Source: Streptomyces sp. TP-A0356 (GTDB lineage Bacteria > Actinomycetota > Actinomycetes > Streptomycetales > Streptomycetaceae). Taken from it: a stretch of DNA of 64,000 nucleotides. Under the pieces are notes generated by a model. The model was given only the letters and a program-made list of their open reading frames with translations. It was not told the DNA's origin and made no database searches. The stretch spans positions 372,001 through 436,000 of the forward strand of contig NZ_BBZJ01000016.1 of the NCBI RefSeq assembly GCF_001417775.1, written 5' to 3'. A program made the position numbers and the translations under genes. Below, one piece after another: positions 16,615-24,999 of the stretch (positions are counted from its first letter, which is position 1; every line of letters starts with the position of its first letter).

Positions 16615-17061
16615 ATGACCGCGTATTCCCCGGACGCCACCGACTGGCGCATCCTCGACGTCCTCCAGCACGAGGGCCGCGCCAGCTACGCCGAACTGGC
16701 CCGCGCCGTCTCCATGTCCGCCAGTGCGGTCACCGAACGGGTGCGGCGGCTGGAGGAGGCCGGTGTCATCCAGGGGTACGCGGCGGTGGTCGACCCGGAG
16801 CGCCTGGGCCTGCCGATCCTGGCGTTCGTCCGGCTGCGCTACCCGAACGGCAACTACAAGCCGTTCCGCGACCTCGTCGCCGCCACGCCCGAGATCCTGG
16901 AGGCGCACCACGTCACCGGCGACGACTGCTTCGTCATCAAGGTCGCGGCGCGCTCGATGCGCCACCTGGAAGAGGTGTCCGGCAAGATAGGCGCGCTGGG
17001 CTCGGTGACGACGAGCGTCGTGTACTCGTCGCCCCTGCCCCGCCGCCCCTTCGGCCGCTAG
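16615..17061 (+). CDS. Lrp/AsnC-family regulator
   Basis: The 148 residues comprise an AsnC-type HTH (DWRILDVLQHEGRASYAELARAVSMSASAVTERVRRLEEAG) and a RAM domain (GDDCFVIKVAARSMRHLEEV). An adjacent GTG at 16612 is in frame, so either codon could be used, and an ATG at 16582 would place the palindrome inside the gene. It probably regulates itself and the divergent rhodanese. The effector is unknown. Its 3' end is close to the convergent sbcC stop. Confidence 0.9.
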   Translation: MTAYSPDATDWRILDVLQHEGRASYAELARAVSMSASAVTERVRRLEEAGVIQGYAAVVDPERLGLPILAFVRLRYPNGNYKPFRDLVAATPEILEAHHVTGDDCFVIKVAARSMRHLEEVSGKIGALGSVTTSVVYSSPLPRRPFGR

Positions 17062-17088
17062 GGCCCTTCTGACGGTGTCCGGCCGTTC

Positions 17089-20082
17089 TCAGCCGACTCC
17101 CCGCTGCCGGACGACCGAGCCGGTTCTGCCCTTCACGACCTCCAACTGCGCGTGGATACGCCTGCGCAGGTCCGCGACATGGCTGACGATGCCCACGCTG
17201 CGGTCCCGTTCCCGCAGGGAGTCGAGGACGTCGAGGACCTCGTCGAGGGTCTGGTCGTCGAGGCTGCCGAACCCCTCGTCGATGAAGAGGGTGTCGAGGC
17301 GCACCCCGCCGGCCTCCTCGGTGACCGCGTCCGCGAGGCCGAGGGCGAGCGCCAGGGAAGCGAAGAACGTCTCCCCGCCGGAGAGGGTCGCCGTGTCGCG
17401 CTCCCGCCCGGTCCACGCGTCGACGACGTGCAGTCCGAGGCCACTGCGACCGCGCCCCGAGCGGTCGTCGGAGTGCACGAGGGTGTAGCGGCCCGAGGAC
17501 ATGCGCTGCAGTCGTACGGTCGCGGCGGCCGCCACCTGTTCCAGCCGGGCGGCGAGTACGTACGACTCCAGGCGCATCTTGCGTTCGTTGTCGGCGGAGG
17601 TGCCGGCCGCGAGGGACGCCATGCGGGCCACCCGGTCGTACTCCTCACGCAGGGGCGCGAGGCGTCGTACGGACGCGGTGGCACGCGCGGACAGCCGGTC
17701 CAGCTCGGCGCAGCACCGGGCCGCCGCGTCCTGGGCGGAGACCGCCTCCTGGAGTCGGCGGGTCGCGGCCTCGGCGGTCTGTTCGGCGCCCTGGAGGTCG
17801 GCGGGCGGCTCCTGTGCGGCGGCTGTCGTGTCGGTCTCGGCGAGCACCGCCCGCACGGCGGCCTCCTCCTGCTGCCAGGCGTCCAGCCGTCGTTGCAGCT
17901 CGCGGTGGGCCACGTCGTCGAGCACGGCGTCGGCCGCCGCCTGCGGAGTGTCGAACCCGGCGCGGAAGGCGGCGTCGGCGAGGCGTGCGTCGGCGTCCTT
18001 GAGGCGCTGCGCCGCATCCTCGGCGGCACGCACGGCGTCGGCGGCCTCGGTGAGCAGGGCGGCCCGGCGCTCCAGCTGCGCCGAGCGCGCCGAGACACTC
18101 ACGGCGTCGCCCCGGGCGCGCCGCAACTCCTCCTCCAGGGTGGCCCGTTCACGGTCCAGTGCCTCGCGGCGGGAGAGGCGGGCCGCTCCCCTCAGAGCGG
18201 CTTCCCGCTGAGCCGCGGCACGCCGTTCCCGCTCCTGCTCGGCCTGCCTCAACTCCTCCCTGGCGGCGTGCAGCCCTGCGGCGCCTGTCCGTGCGCCGCT
18301 GTACAGCCGCTCCAACTCCTCTACGGCCTCGGCCAGTTGCTCGGCCGATGCGTCTCCGGCCTCGGCCGTGGCGGCGGCCAGCGTCTCGCGTACGGCCCCG
18401 AGCCCTCGTTCGGCCTGGGCGCGCTTCTTCTCCGCGTGCCGGTAGTCGGCCAGCGCCCGTTCCTCCGCCTCCCGGTCGACGTGTCCGGCGACCTTCCGGG
18501 CGGGGGCGGGGTGTTCGCGGGCGCCGCAGACGGCGCAGGGCTCGCCGTCGACGAGTCCGGCGGCGAGTTCCGCGGCGATGCCCTTGAGGCGCTGTTCCTT
18601 GAGGTCGAGCCAGTGTTCATGGGCCTTGACCGCGCGTTCGCGCCAGGCGAGGGCGTCGGCCTGTGCGACGTCGGTGTCCCGGGCGAGCCGGTCGCGCTCA
18701 CGGGCCGCCTGCAGCCTGTTCCGGGCGGGCTCGCGCTGCACCGCGAGCTGTTCGGCCCGGTTGGCGTCCTGCTGCGCGGAGTCGATCCGGGCCTGCAGGT
18801 CCGCGCGGGTCTGCTCCCATGCGGCGAGCCACTCCTCGGCATCCTGGAGGACTGCCTCGTCGTCCCGCTCCTCACGGTCCGATTCGGCACGTTCCTGGGC
18901 GAGTTCGGCCAGTCGCCCTTCGGCACGGCGGGCCGACTCCAGGCCGCCGAGCTCCTCGGCGACCCGTCGCGCGGCGACGGCGAGCCCGGCAGCACCCGCA
19001 TCCGCGTAGGTCTCGGGGAGCCCGGCACGCGCGCGCCTCTCCTCGGCGGTGGCTCGCCGGTGCTCCGTCTCGGCGGCCTCCCGCAGATCCAGGGCGGGCC
19101 CCACTGCCTCGGCCTTGCGCCCGCGCTCCATACGCGCCTGCGCCTCCCGGTGGGCGTCGGCACGCTCTTCGAGCCGCGCCGCCCGCTCCCGTGCCTCGGC
19201 GAACCTGCGCTGGAGGCGCGCACGTTCACGTACCCCATCGAGGAGGCGCTCCGCGGCGGCGCGCGCCGACTCGGCGGCCGTACGGGCGCAGTGGGCGATG
19301 GTGAGCCGCTCACGGGCCGTGCTGCGGGCGACGGCGGCCCAGCTCATGACGGCGTCGGCGAGCCCGGGGTCGCCCGGGGCCAGGTCCGGCACGGGCAGGG
19401 AGTCACCCGCCGCCTGCTGCATCCGGTGGGCGTCGGCGAGCAGCGCCGCGTCCCCCTCCCGCACCTCGGCCTCGGTGGCCCGGCGCCGCTCGGCGAGGCG
19501 CTTCTCGACCTCGGCGAAGCGGTGGGTGTCGAAGAGGCGGCCCAGCAGCTTGCCGCGCGCCTCGGCGTCGGAGCGCAGGAACCGGGCGAAGTCGCCCTGG
19601 GGCAGCAGCACCACCTGGCAGAACTGCTCACGGCTCATGCCGAGGAGCTGGGTGACCTCCTCTCCTATCTCCTGGTGGGAGCGGCTGAGGTCCTTCCAGA
19701 CGCCTGCCGTGGCGTCGTACTCACGCAGCAGGCTCTGTGCCTTGTCGGTCGTCGTACCGGTGCCGCGCTTCTTCGGGCGCTCCCAGGGCGGCTGCCGGGT
19801 GACTTCCAACCGGCGTCCGGCGACAGTGAGTTCGAGCCGGACCTCGGTGCGGGTGCCCGGCGCGGCGTGATCACTGCGCAGGGTCAGGCCCTGGCCGCTC
19901 TGCCGGGCGCCGGGAACGGCCCCGTACAGCGCGTAGCAGACGGCGTCCAGGACGGACGTCTTGCCGGCGCCCGTCGGTCCGTGCAGCAGGAACAGCCCGG
20001 CGGCCGAGAGTTCGTCGAAGTCGACCTTCTGGGTGCCGCCGAAGGGCCCGAAGGCGGTGATGTCCAGGCGGTGCAGCCTCAT
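17089..20082 (-). CDS. sbcC: Exonuclease SbcC (DNA repair SMC-like ATPase)
   Basis: SbcC forms the SbcCD (Mre11-Rad50 type) nuclease, which opens hairpins and protein-blocked DNA ends. The 997 residues start MRLHRLDITAFGPFGG with Walker A GPTGAGKTS (35-43). Long Ala/Arg/Glu-rich coiled coils flank a zinc hook, EPCAVCGAREHP, near the middle. The C-terminus has the ABC signature LSGGETFFASLALALGL and Walker B TLFIDEGFGSLD. ATG 20082 has a GGAGGG site upstream. It follows sbcD by 31 bases as one operon. Confidence 0.96.
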   Translation of the reverse strand: MRLHRLDITAFGPFGGTQKVDFDELSAAGLFLLHGPTGAGKTSVLDAVCYALYGAVPGARQSGQGLTLRSDHAAPGTRTEVRLELTVAGRRLEVTRQPPWERPKKRGTGTTTDKAQSLLREYDATAGVWKDLSRSHQEIGEEVTQLLGMSREQFCQVVLLPQGDFARFLRSDAEARGKLLGRLFDTHRFAEVEKRLAERRRATEAEVREGDAALLADAHRMQQAAGDSLPVPDLAPGDPGLADAVMSWAAVARSTARERLTIAHCARTAAESARAAAERLLDGVRERARLQRRFAEARERAARLEERADAHREAQARMERGRKAEAVGPALDLREAAETEHRRATAEERRARAGLPETYADAGAAGLAVAARRVAEELGGLESARRAEGRLAELAQERAESDREERDDEAVLQDAEEWLAAWEQTRADLQARIDSAQQDANRAEQLAVQREPARNRLQAARERDRLARDTDVAQADALAWRERAVKAHEHWLDLKEQRLKGIAAELAAGLVDGEPCAVCGAREHPAPARKVAGHVDREAEERALADYRHAEKKRAQAERGLGAVRETLAAATAEAGDASAEQLAEAVEELERLYSGARTGAAGLHAAREELRQAEQERERRAAAQREAALRGAARLSRREALDRERATLEEELRRARGDAVSVSARSAQLERRAALLTEAADAVRAAEDAAQRLKDADARLADAAFRAGFDTPQAAADAVLDDVAHRELQRRLDAWQQEEAAVRAVLAETDTTAAAQEPPADLQGAEQTAEAATRRLQEAVSAQDAAARCCAELDRLSARATASVRRLAPLREEYDRVARMASLAAGTSADNERKMRLESYVLAARLEQVAAAATVRLQRMSSGRYTLVHSDDRSGRGRSGLGLHVVDAWTGRERDTATLSGGETFFASLALALGLADAVTEEAGGVRLDTLFIDEGFGSLDDQTLDEVLDVLDSLRERDRSVGIVSHVADLRRRIHAQLEVVKGRTGSVVRQRGVG

Positions 20083-20113
20083 CGGGCTCCCTCCGGGTCC
20101 GGCGAGCGGGAGG

Positions 20114-21277
20114 TCACCCGGCGACCTCCCGCAGCGCCAGGTCGGCGCGCACCGCGTCGAACGCGTCCTGGAGGACGGACCGTTCCTGCTCGTCGGGGCC
20201 GGCTCCGCGTACATGGGCCACGAAGTCCTCGGCGATCTGCTGGTCGGAGCGGCCCGCCAGCCGCCGCGCATACGAGACGCCGGGTTCCTCCGGGGCGCGC
20301 TCGGGGTCGAAGACAAGGCTGAGCGTGTGCGGAAAGCGCTCGGTCAGCCGGGCCATGGGCTCGGCCGGCCGGACCGGGTCGGTGAGTGTGGCCTCCACCC
20401 AGGCCTCCCCGTGGCGCTCCAGCGTGGGATCCACGAGCAGTTCCTCCAGCCGTCCCCGGATCCGGGCCAGGGGCCGGGGCACCGGGCAGTCGACGCGCTC
20501 CGCCGCGACGGAGCCGTCCGCGCCCAGGTCGACGAGCCACATGCTCTTGCGGTGGGCGGCCTCCGAGAAGGAGTACGGCAACGGGGAGCCGGAGTAGCGC
20601 ACGCGCTCGGTGATGGTCTGGCTGCCGTGCAGATGCCCCAGGGCGACGTAGTCCACCCCGTCGAAGACACCGGCGGGTACCGCGGCGACCCCGCCGACGG
20701 TGATGTCCCGCTCGCTGTCGCTGGGCTCGCCACCCGTGACGAAGGCATGGGCCAGGACGACAGAACGGGTGTCCGGCGCGCGCGTGGCGAGATCGGCGCG
20801 GACCCGTTCCATGGCGGCCGCGAGCACCGCCTCGTGGCCCGCCTTCTCGACGACGAACTCGTCCTTCACCAGGGCCGGTTCGAGATACGGCAGACCGTAC
20901 AGGGCCACGTCCCCGTGGGCGTCGGACAGCACGACCGGTGTGCCGCAGGCCGCGGGCTCCGTGCGCAGATGGATGCCGGCACGGCCGATGAGCCCGGCGC
21001 CGACACCGAGGCGGCGCGCCGAGTCATGGTTCCCGGAGATCATCACCGTCGGCGCCCCCAGGGCGGCGAGGCGGTGCAGGGCGTCGTCGAACAGCTCGAC
21101 CGCGGCCAGCGGGGGCACCGCCCGGTCGTACACGTCTCCCGACACGACAACGGCGTCCACACCGCGCTCGCGCACGGTGGCGACGAGATGGTCGATGAAC
21201 CCGGCCTGGGCGCCGAGCATGTTCACGCGGTGGAACGCCCGGCCCAGATGCCAGTCGGACGTGTGGAGCAGTCTCAA
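20114..21277 (-). CDS. sbcD: Exonuclease SbcD (Mre11-type nuclease)
   Basis: The 387-residue metallophosphoesterase subunit of SbcCD shows all metal-binding motifs: DWHLGR at residues 8-13, SGDVYDRAVPP, SGNHDSARRLG and GHLHGSQT. A C-terminal capping domain follows the core. ATG 21277 begins MRLLHTSDWHLGRAFH, the expected family start. It is the first gene of the sbcDC operon; the upstream 140 bases contain short CACGAA/CACGAATCCGCACG repeats but no clear promoter by eye. Confidence 0.96.
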   Translation of the reverse strand: MRLLHTSDWHLGRAFHRVNMLGAQAGFIDHLVATVRERGVDAVVVSGDVYDRAVPPLAAVELFDDALHRLAALGAPTVMISGNHDSARRLGVGAGLIGRAGIHLRTEPAACGTPVVLSDAHGDVALYGLPYLEPALVKDEFVVEKAGHEAVLAAAMERVRADLATRAPDTRSVVLAHAFVTGGEPSDSERDITVGGVAAVPAGVFDGVDYVALGHLHGSQTITERVRYSGSPLPYSFSEAAHRKSMWLVDLGADGSVAAERVDCPVPRPLARIRGRLEELLVDPTLERHGEAWVEATLTDPVRPAEPMARLTERFPHTLSLVFDPERAPEEPGVSYARRLAGRSDQQIAEDFVAHVRGAGPDEQERSVLQDAFDAVRADLALREVAG

Positions 21278-21572
21278 GAATCGGCTCCGACCTGCACGTT
21301 ACCCCCCACGACAGACTTCTGGGACCAGCACGAACCCGCACGAATCCGCACGGGCTCGCGGTGAGCACCCACCACGCTAACGCCTCCTGGCACCTGGTCT
21401 CCCACGAACCTCAACCTGTCATCTCACTTCTGGTCCTGGATCGCCAAGAATGTCCCTGATGGCCTGAAAGGCGGCGGCGAGTGCCCACCGCCCGTGACGC
21501 GTCCGTCCGGGAAGCCCCCGAGTTCGCTCAATGAGCCGAGCCGCGACTCTCACCTGCGTCGGCGGCGGTTGG
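21278..21572. other. Intergenic region upstream of sbcD
   Basis: About 295 bases separate sbcD from the yigZ-like gene on the same strand. An open frame (21419-21631, minus) exists, but its first third lies inside the yigZ gene and it has no ribosome-binding site, so I do not call it. The sbcD promoter should lie here. Confidence 0.4.
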
Positions 21573-22199
21573 TCAGGCGTCGCCGTACGCCTCTGCGCCC
21601 AACGCGAACCCGGCCGTGCCCGCGGTGACATCCGCGAGCCATGCCCGGAAGGCCTCCACGTCCGCGTCGGGCAGTCCGATCTCGATCGTGACGGCCTCGC
21701 CGTAGCGCACGTCCCGCACCTCGCGGCCGGTCGCCCGCAGATCGTTCTGCACCTTGCCCGCGCGCTGGTGGTCGACCGTCACCGTGGCGAGCCGGAAGCG
21801 GCGGCGGGTGAGCGTGCCCAACGCGTCCAGGGCCTCGCCCACCGCTCCCCCGTACGCCCTGATGAGTCCGCCCGCGCCGAGCTTCACCCCGCCGTAGTAG
21901 CGGGTGACGACGGCGACGACGTACCGCATGTCGCGGCGCAGCAGCATCTGCAGCATGGGCGCGCCCGCGGTGCCGCCCGGTTCGCCGTCGTCGCTCGCCT
22001 TCTGGATCGCGGCGTCGGCGCCGATGACGTAGGCGTAGCAGTTGTGGGTGGCGGCGGCGTGCTCCCTGCGGACTCCGGCGATGAAGTCCTGGGCCTCCTG
22101 TTCGGTGGCGGCCGGGGCGAGGGCGCACAGGAAGCGGGAGCGGTTGACCTCGGTCTCGTGCACGCCCGCGCGGGCGACTGTGCGGTACTCGTCCTGCAT
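21573..22199 (-). CDS. yigZ: IMPACT (YigZ/UPF0029) family protein
   Basis: The 208-residue protein has the family layout: an N-terminal IMPACT domain (AATHNCYAYVIGADAAIQKASDDGEPGGTAG and VVAVVTRYYGGVKLGAGGLIRAYGGAV) and a DUF1949 EF-G-like C-terminal domain. Relatives are linked to translation control or nucleotide binding, but no bacterial role is firm. ATG 22199 begins MQDEYRTVARAGVHETE, the expected start. It appears to be a stand-alone gene. Confidence 0.93.
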   Translation of the reverse strand: MQDEYRTVARAGVHETEVNRSRFLCALAPAATEQEAQDFIAGVRREHAAATHNCYAYVIGADAAIQKASDDGEPGGTAGAPMLQMLLRRDMRYVVAVVTRYYGGVKLGAGGLIRAYGGAVGEALDALGTLTRRRFRLATVTVDHQRAGKVQNDLRATGREVRDVRYGEAVTIEIGLPDADVEAFRAWLADVTAGTAGFALGAEAYGDA

Positions 22200-22562
22200 C
22201 AGGCCAGCGTAGGCGCCGACCGAGTGAGCGCCGCACGAGGGCCCGGCGGCGGTACGCGCACCGCGCGCCGCCCGCCGGCTCACCCGACGCGTCCGCCCCG
22301 GAGCCGGGGCACCTGACCTCGTAGCGGACACTCGCTCGTCGTCCGAACGTCCGGGGCCGCCCGAAGGCCCAGGCCACGGCAGCGGCTACGGCCCGCCGGC
22401 CGGACGCGTCCGCGAGACCCGCAAGCTGCTCACCACCGCCGCCGTGATCAGCCATCCGCTGCGCTTCCCGGTATTCGGGGAGGGCGAGGTGGCCCCGGTC
22501 ACGCGCGAGGTGCTGCGCCGCGCCGAGCCCGACCCGGAACGCCGCCCCGGGGCCCACGTCGG
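22200..22562. other. Intergenic stretch with a coding-like plus-strand fragment
   Basis: From about 22321 to 22560 one plus-strand frame has coding-like third positions and reads GHGSGYGPPAGRVRETRKLL, then AAVISHPLRFPVFGEGEVAP, then REVLRRAEPDPERRPG. It has no start codon with a ribosome-binding site and then runs into the antisense of the SixA-type gene. It may be a gene fragment. I do not recognise it. Confidence 0.3.
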
Positions 22563-23117
22563 CTATTTCTTCTTGTCCTTCTTCTTGCCCCTGGGCACGA
22601 TCACCTCCACCAGCAACGCCGTGCCGGGAGCGAGGGAGTCCCATGTGGCGCCGTGCCAGGCGAGGACGGCGATCGCCGAGGTGGGAAACTTGGCGTGGAC
22701 CCGGTCCAGTGTGTCGTCGAGCCCGTCCCCGGCGAGGGTGAGGACCAGCTCCGCGAGCCCCGGGTTGTGGCCGATCAGCAGCAACGTCCCTACCGTGGCG
22801 GGGACTTCGCGCACGGCTTCGAGCAGGTCCGGTACGTCGGCCGCGTACAGCAGCGGCTGGAGTCGTACGGGCGGCGGGGTGCCCCACTGGGCCGAGGCCA
22901 GCTCCCAGGTCTGGCGGGCACGGACGGCGGTCGAGCACAGCGCGAGGTCGGGCAGGCAGTCGGCCTCGGCCAGCGCGCGCCCGGCGGCCGGGGCGTCCCG
23001 CAGGCCGCGTGGCGCGAGCGGCCGTTCATGGTCGGACACCCCGCCCGGCCAGGCGGACTTGGCGTGCCGCAGCACGACCAGTCTGCGCAGCGGGCCCGCC
23101 GCGGAACGGGTGATCAC
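22563..23117 (-). CDS. SixA-type histidine phosphatase
   Basis: The 184 residues form a compact phosphoglycerate-mutase-like fold with the RHG-type motif LVVLRHAKSAWP near the N-terminus. The second catalytic His lies in LLLIGHNPGLAELVL. The size and motifs match SixA, which in E. coli dephosphorylates phosphohistidine proteins. The C-terminus is a lysine tail (GKKKDKKK). GTG 23117 overlaps the stop of the upstream gene (GTGA), so translation is coupled. Substrates in Streptomyces are unknown. Confidence 0.85.
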   Translation of the reverse strand: MITRSAAGPLRRLVVLRHAKSAWPGGVSDHERPLAPRGLRDAPAAGRALAEADCLPDLALCSTAVRARQTWELASAQWGTPPPVRLQPLLYAADVPDLLEAVREVPATVGTLLLIGHNPGLAELVLTLAGDGLDDTLDRVHAKFPTSAIAVLAWHGATWDSLAPGTALLVEVIVPRGKKKDKKK

Positions 23118-23794
23118 GCCCGGCCCCCGATCTCCCGGGTGAGGTCGAGGCCGAGCAGGCGGTCGGCATAGGCGTACGTCTCGAAGCACGCGCCGTCCGG
23201 GATGTCCTTCGCGCTCTCCACGCACCGCAGCACCTCAAGAACGGCCGGCACGTCGAGATCGTCCTCCCAGGCGGCGCGCAGCTCCTGCCGTACCCGCTCG
23301 GGGATGGGCCGGGAGGGGTGGGTCGCCCAGGCGGCGACGGCTTTGCGCCACCGCAGAAGTGTGTCCCCGGCCTCGGTCAGAGCGGTCGTGTCGAGGTCGA
23401 CGGGCTGCCGGCGGGGGCGAGCGAGCAGGGCGAGGCGTACGGCGGAGGGCGGCGCGTCGGTGTCGGCGGGACCGGTCGCCGGGGCGACCTCGATGTGTAC
23501 CCCGTCGGCCGGGCCGGTCGCCGGGGCGACGTGCAGGGCCCGTCCCACTCCTGGCGCGTCCGGCTCCGCCGGGCGGATACCGAGGGCGTCGGCGCGGGCC
23601 CGGAGCTCCGTGGGCGGGTCGGCGACGGTGACGACGGGCGTTCCGCCGAGTTCCAGGGCCCGGGCCAGCACATCGGCCACCAGCAGTACGCGCAGGGCCG
23701 AGGTGTCGGCTCCGGCCACGTGCGCGTGGACGCGGACGAGGCCGGGACGGATCTCGGTGGGCTCGCCGGTGCGGGCGTCGATGATACGGAGCAC
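23114..23794 (-). CDS. Degenerate cysteinyl-tRNA-synthetase-like protein
   Basis: The 226 residues follow the CysRS outline. LRIIDARTGEPTEIRPGLVRVHAHV parallels the CysRS opening, ALRVLLVADVLARALELGG parallels the Rossmann helix that normally follows HIGH, and AWEDDLDVPAVLEVLRCVE parallels the C-terminal DDDFNTP region. The HIGH motif is replaced by residues around DTSALR, and neither KMSKS nor the zinc ligands are visible. The protein is half the usual length. It is therefore unlikely to charge tRNA and could bind cysteine, AMP or tRNA. GTG 23794 is the chosen start. Its stop overlaps the SixA-type gene. Confidence 0.6.
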   Translation of the reverse strand: MLRIIDARTGEPTEIRPGLVRVHAHVAGADTSALRVLLVADVLARALELGGTPVVTVADPPTELRARADALGIRPAEPDAPGVGRALHVAPATGPADGVHIEVAPATGPADTDAPPSAVRLALLARPRRQPVDLDTTALTEAGDTLLRWRKAVAAWATHPSRPIPERVRQELRAAWEDDLDVPAVLEVLRCVESAKDIPDGACFETYAYADRLLGLDLTREIGGRA

Positions 23795-23980
23795 GAGGTG
23801 AGCGTAGGCGGGCGAGAGCTCCGGTGCGGGGAGGTGGGCCTCGTTCCGGACAACGTCCCTCGGGAACCGGGTCCCCCGACCGGCCATGCGGCCTGGGGAA
23901 TCACCGCATCCCGCCTGCTGTTGGCCCCACAGCAGGCGGTGCGGGACCATCGCGCCGCGGAACGCCGAAGGAGAGCGTCC

Positions 23981-24388
23981 GTGTACGGCGACTCAGCAAC
24001 GATCCGCAAGATCCTCACCGAGCTGGGCGACACCTGGGCGATCGTGGGCCTGTCGGGCAACCAGCGCCGTGCGGCCTACGGGGTCGCCTCCGTCCTCCAG
24101 CGCTTCGGCAAGCGGATCGTGCCGGTCCACCCGAAGGCCGAGACGGTCCACGGCGAACAGGGCTACCCCTCGCTGGACGCGGTCCCGTTCCCGGTCGACG
24201 TGGTCGACGTCTTCGTCAACAGCGACCTGGCGGGCCCGGTCGCCGACGAGGCGGTGGCGATCGGCGCCAAGGCCGTCTGGTACCAGCTGGGCGTCATCGA
24301 CGAGCGGGCCTACGATCGCGCGCGCGGCGCCGGTCTGGAGATGGTGATGGACCGCTGCCCTGCCATCGAGATCCCACGGCTGGGCTGA
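23981..24388 (+). CDS. CoA-binding domain protein
   Basis: A 135-residue single Rossmann domain of the CoA-binding type (succinyl-CoA-synthetase alpha-like, YccU family). It carries TWAIVGLSGNQRRAAYGVASVL, RIVPVHPKAETVHGEQGYPSL and KAVWYQLGVIDERAY. Members probably bind CoA or a similar nucleotide and have no settled role. GTG 23981 follows AAGGAGAG at five bases. It is divergent from the CysS-like gene. Confidence 0.9.
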   Translation: MYGDSATIRKILTELGDTWAIVGLSGNQRRAAYGVASVLQRFGKRIVPVHPKAETVHGEQGYPSLDAVPFPVDVVDVFVNSDLAGPVADEAVAIGAKAVWYQLGVIDERAYDRARGAGLEMVMDRCPAIEIPRLG

Positions 24389-24779
24389 CCCGCACGCTCC
24401 GCATATGCGGTGGACATACCCGAATGGGCGGGGGTCCAGAGCCCTAACGAGTGAACAGATGTGCGGGTCAGGCACGTTGACGTTGCCCTCGCGGCTATGT
24501 TGATACCGCGAAGCAACTGGTCAGGCGGCGACGAGGAGTCTCCCCCGCCACCGCCAGCGTCGACGAGACGGAGCCGCACAGGGCGCCGGACTCGCCCGAC
24601 TCGATGACGCCGTGCCCGCCGAACTCGCCGAGCAGGACAGCGCGGTCAGGGGCGTCGAGCCGCTGCCGTACGGGCGCCACACCGCATCACGAAGATCAAC
24701 CGATCTCAGCGAAGGACCCCCGGGTACGGGGGGTTCGCAGTCGGTGGGCGCGCGCGGCCGGGACCGTTCGGGAGGCGGT
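24389..24779. other. Intergenic region upstream of the small membrane gene
   Basis: The first 110 bases are AT-richer (TGCGGTGGACATACCCGAAT and nearby) and probably promoter. After about 24612 the frame of the next gene is open and partly coding-like (PAELAEQDSAVRGVEPLPYG), so a longer protein or a fused remnant is possible. The ribosome-binding site at 24770-24775 argues for the shorter gene. Confidence 0.35.
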
Positions 24780-24962
24780 ATGTGGGCCGTGCTTGAGCAA
24801 GTGGCCGCAGCTGCACCGCAGCTCTTCCTCTACGTGGTCGGCCTCTTCGTCGTCATGATCCTTCTGTCGCTCGTCATCAGCCTGCGCCAGGCGGAGGCCT
24901 CGGCACGGCCCGAGATCATCCGGGCTCTCGCCGATCTGATGGCGTTCTGGAAGAAGAGATGA
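24780..24962 (+). CDS. Small single-pass membrane protein, 60 aa
   Basis: ATG 24780 has GGGAGG at a good distance. The protein is an 11-residue lead, a hydrophobic helix (about 15-37, FLYVVGLFVVMILLSLVI) and a charged cytoplasmic tail RPEIIRALADLMAFWKKR. The composition suggests a bitopic protein or small regulatory subunit. I do not recognise the family. A terminator hairpin follows directly at its stop. Confidence 0.65.
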   Translation: MWAVLEQVAAAAPQLFLYVVGLFVVMILLSLVISLRQAEASARPEIIRALADLMAFWKKR

Positions 24963-24982
24963 CGGCCGGGAAGGCCGGCCGT
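24962..24982. terminator. Terminator between the small membrane gene and the ABC operon
   Basis: An 8-bp perfect stem (ACGGCCGG and its complement) with a 5-base loop starts at the stop codon of the small membrane gene. It lies before the convergent permease stop. Confidence 0.65.
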
Positions 24983-24999
24983 GACCTCACCCGTCGCGT

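Noticed and set aside
17152..20322. A 1,056-codon plus-strand frame opposite sbcC
   Set aside because: It mirrors sbcC, has no recognisable domain and no ribosome-binding site; the minus-strand SbcC motifs are unambiguous.
21419..21631. A 70-codon minus-strand frame before sbcD
   Set aside because: The first third lies within the yigZ gene in another frame, there is no ribosome-binding site and the product is low-complexity.
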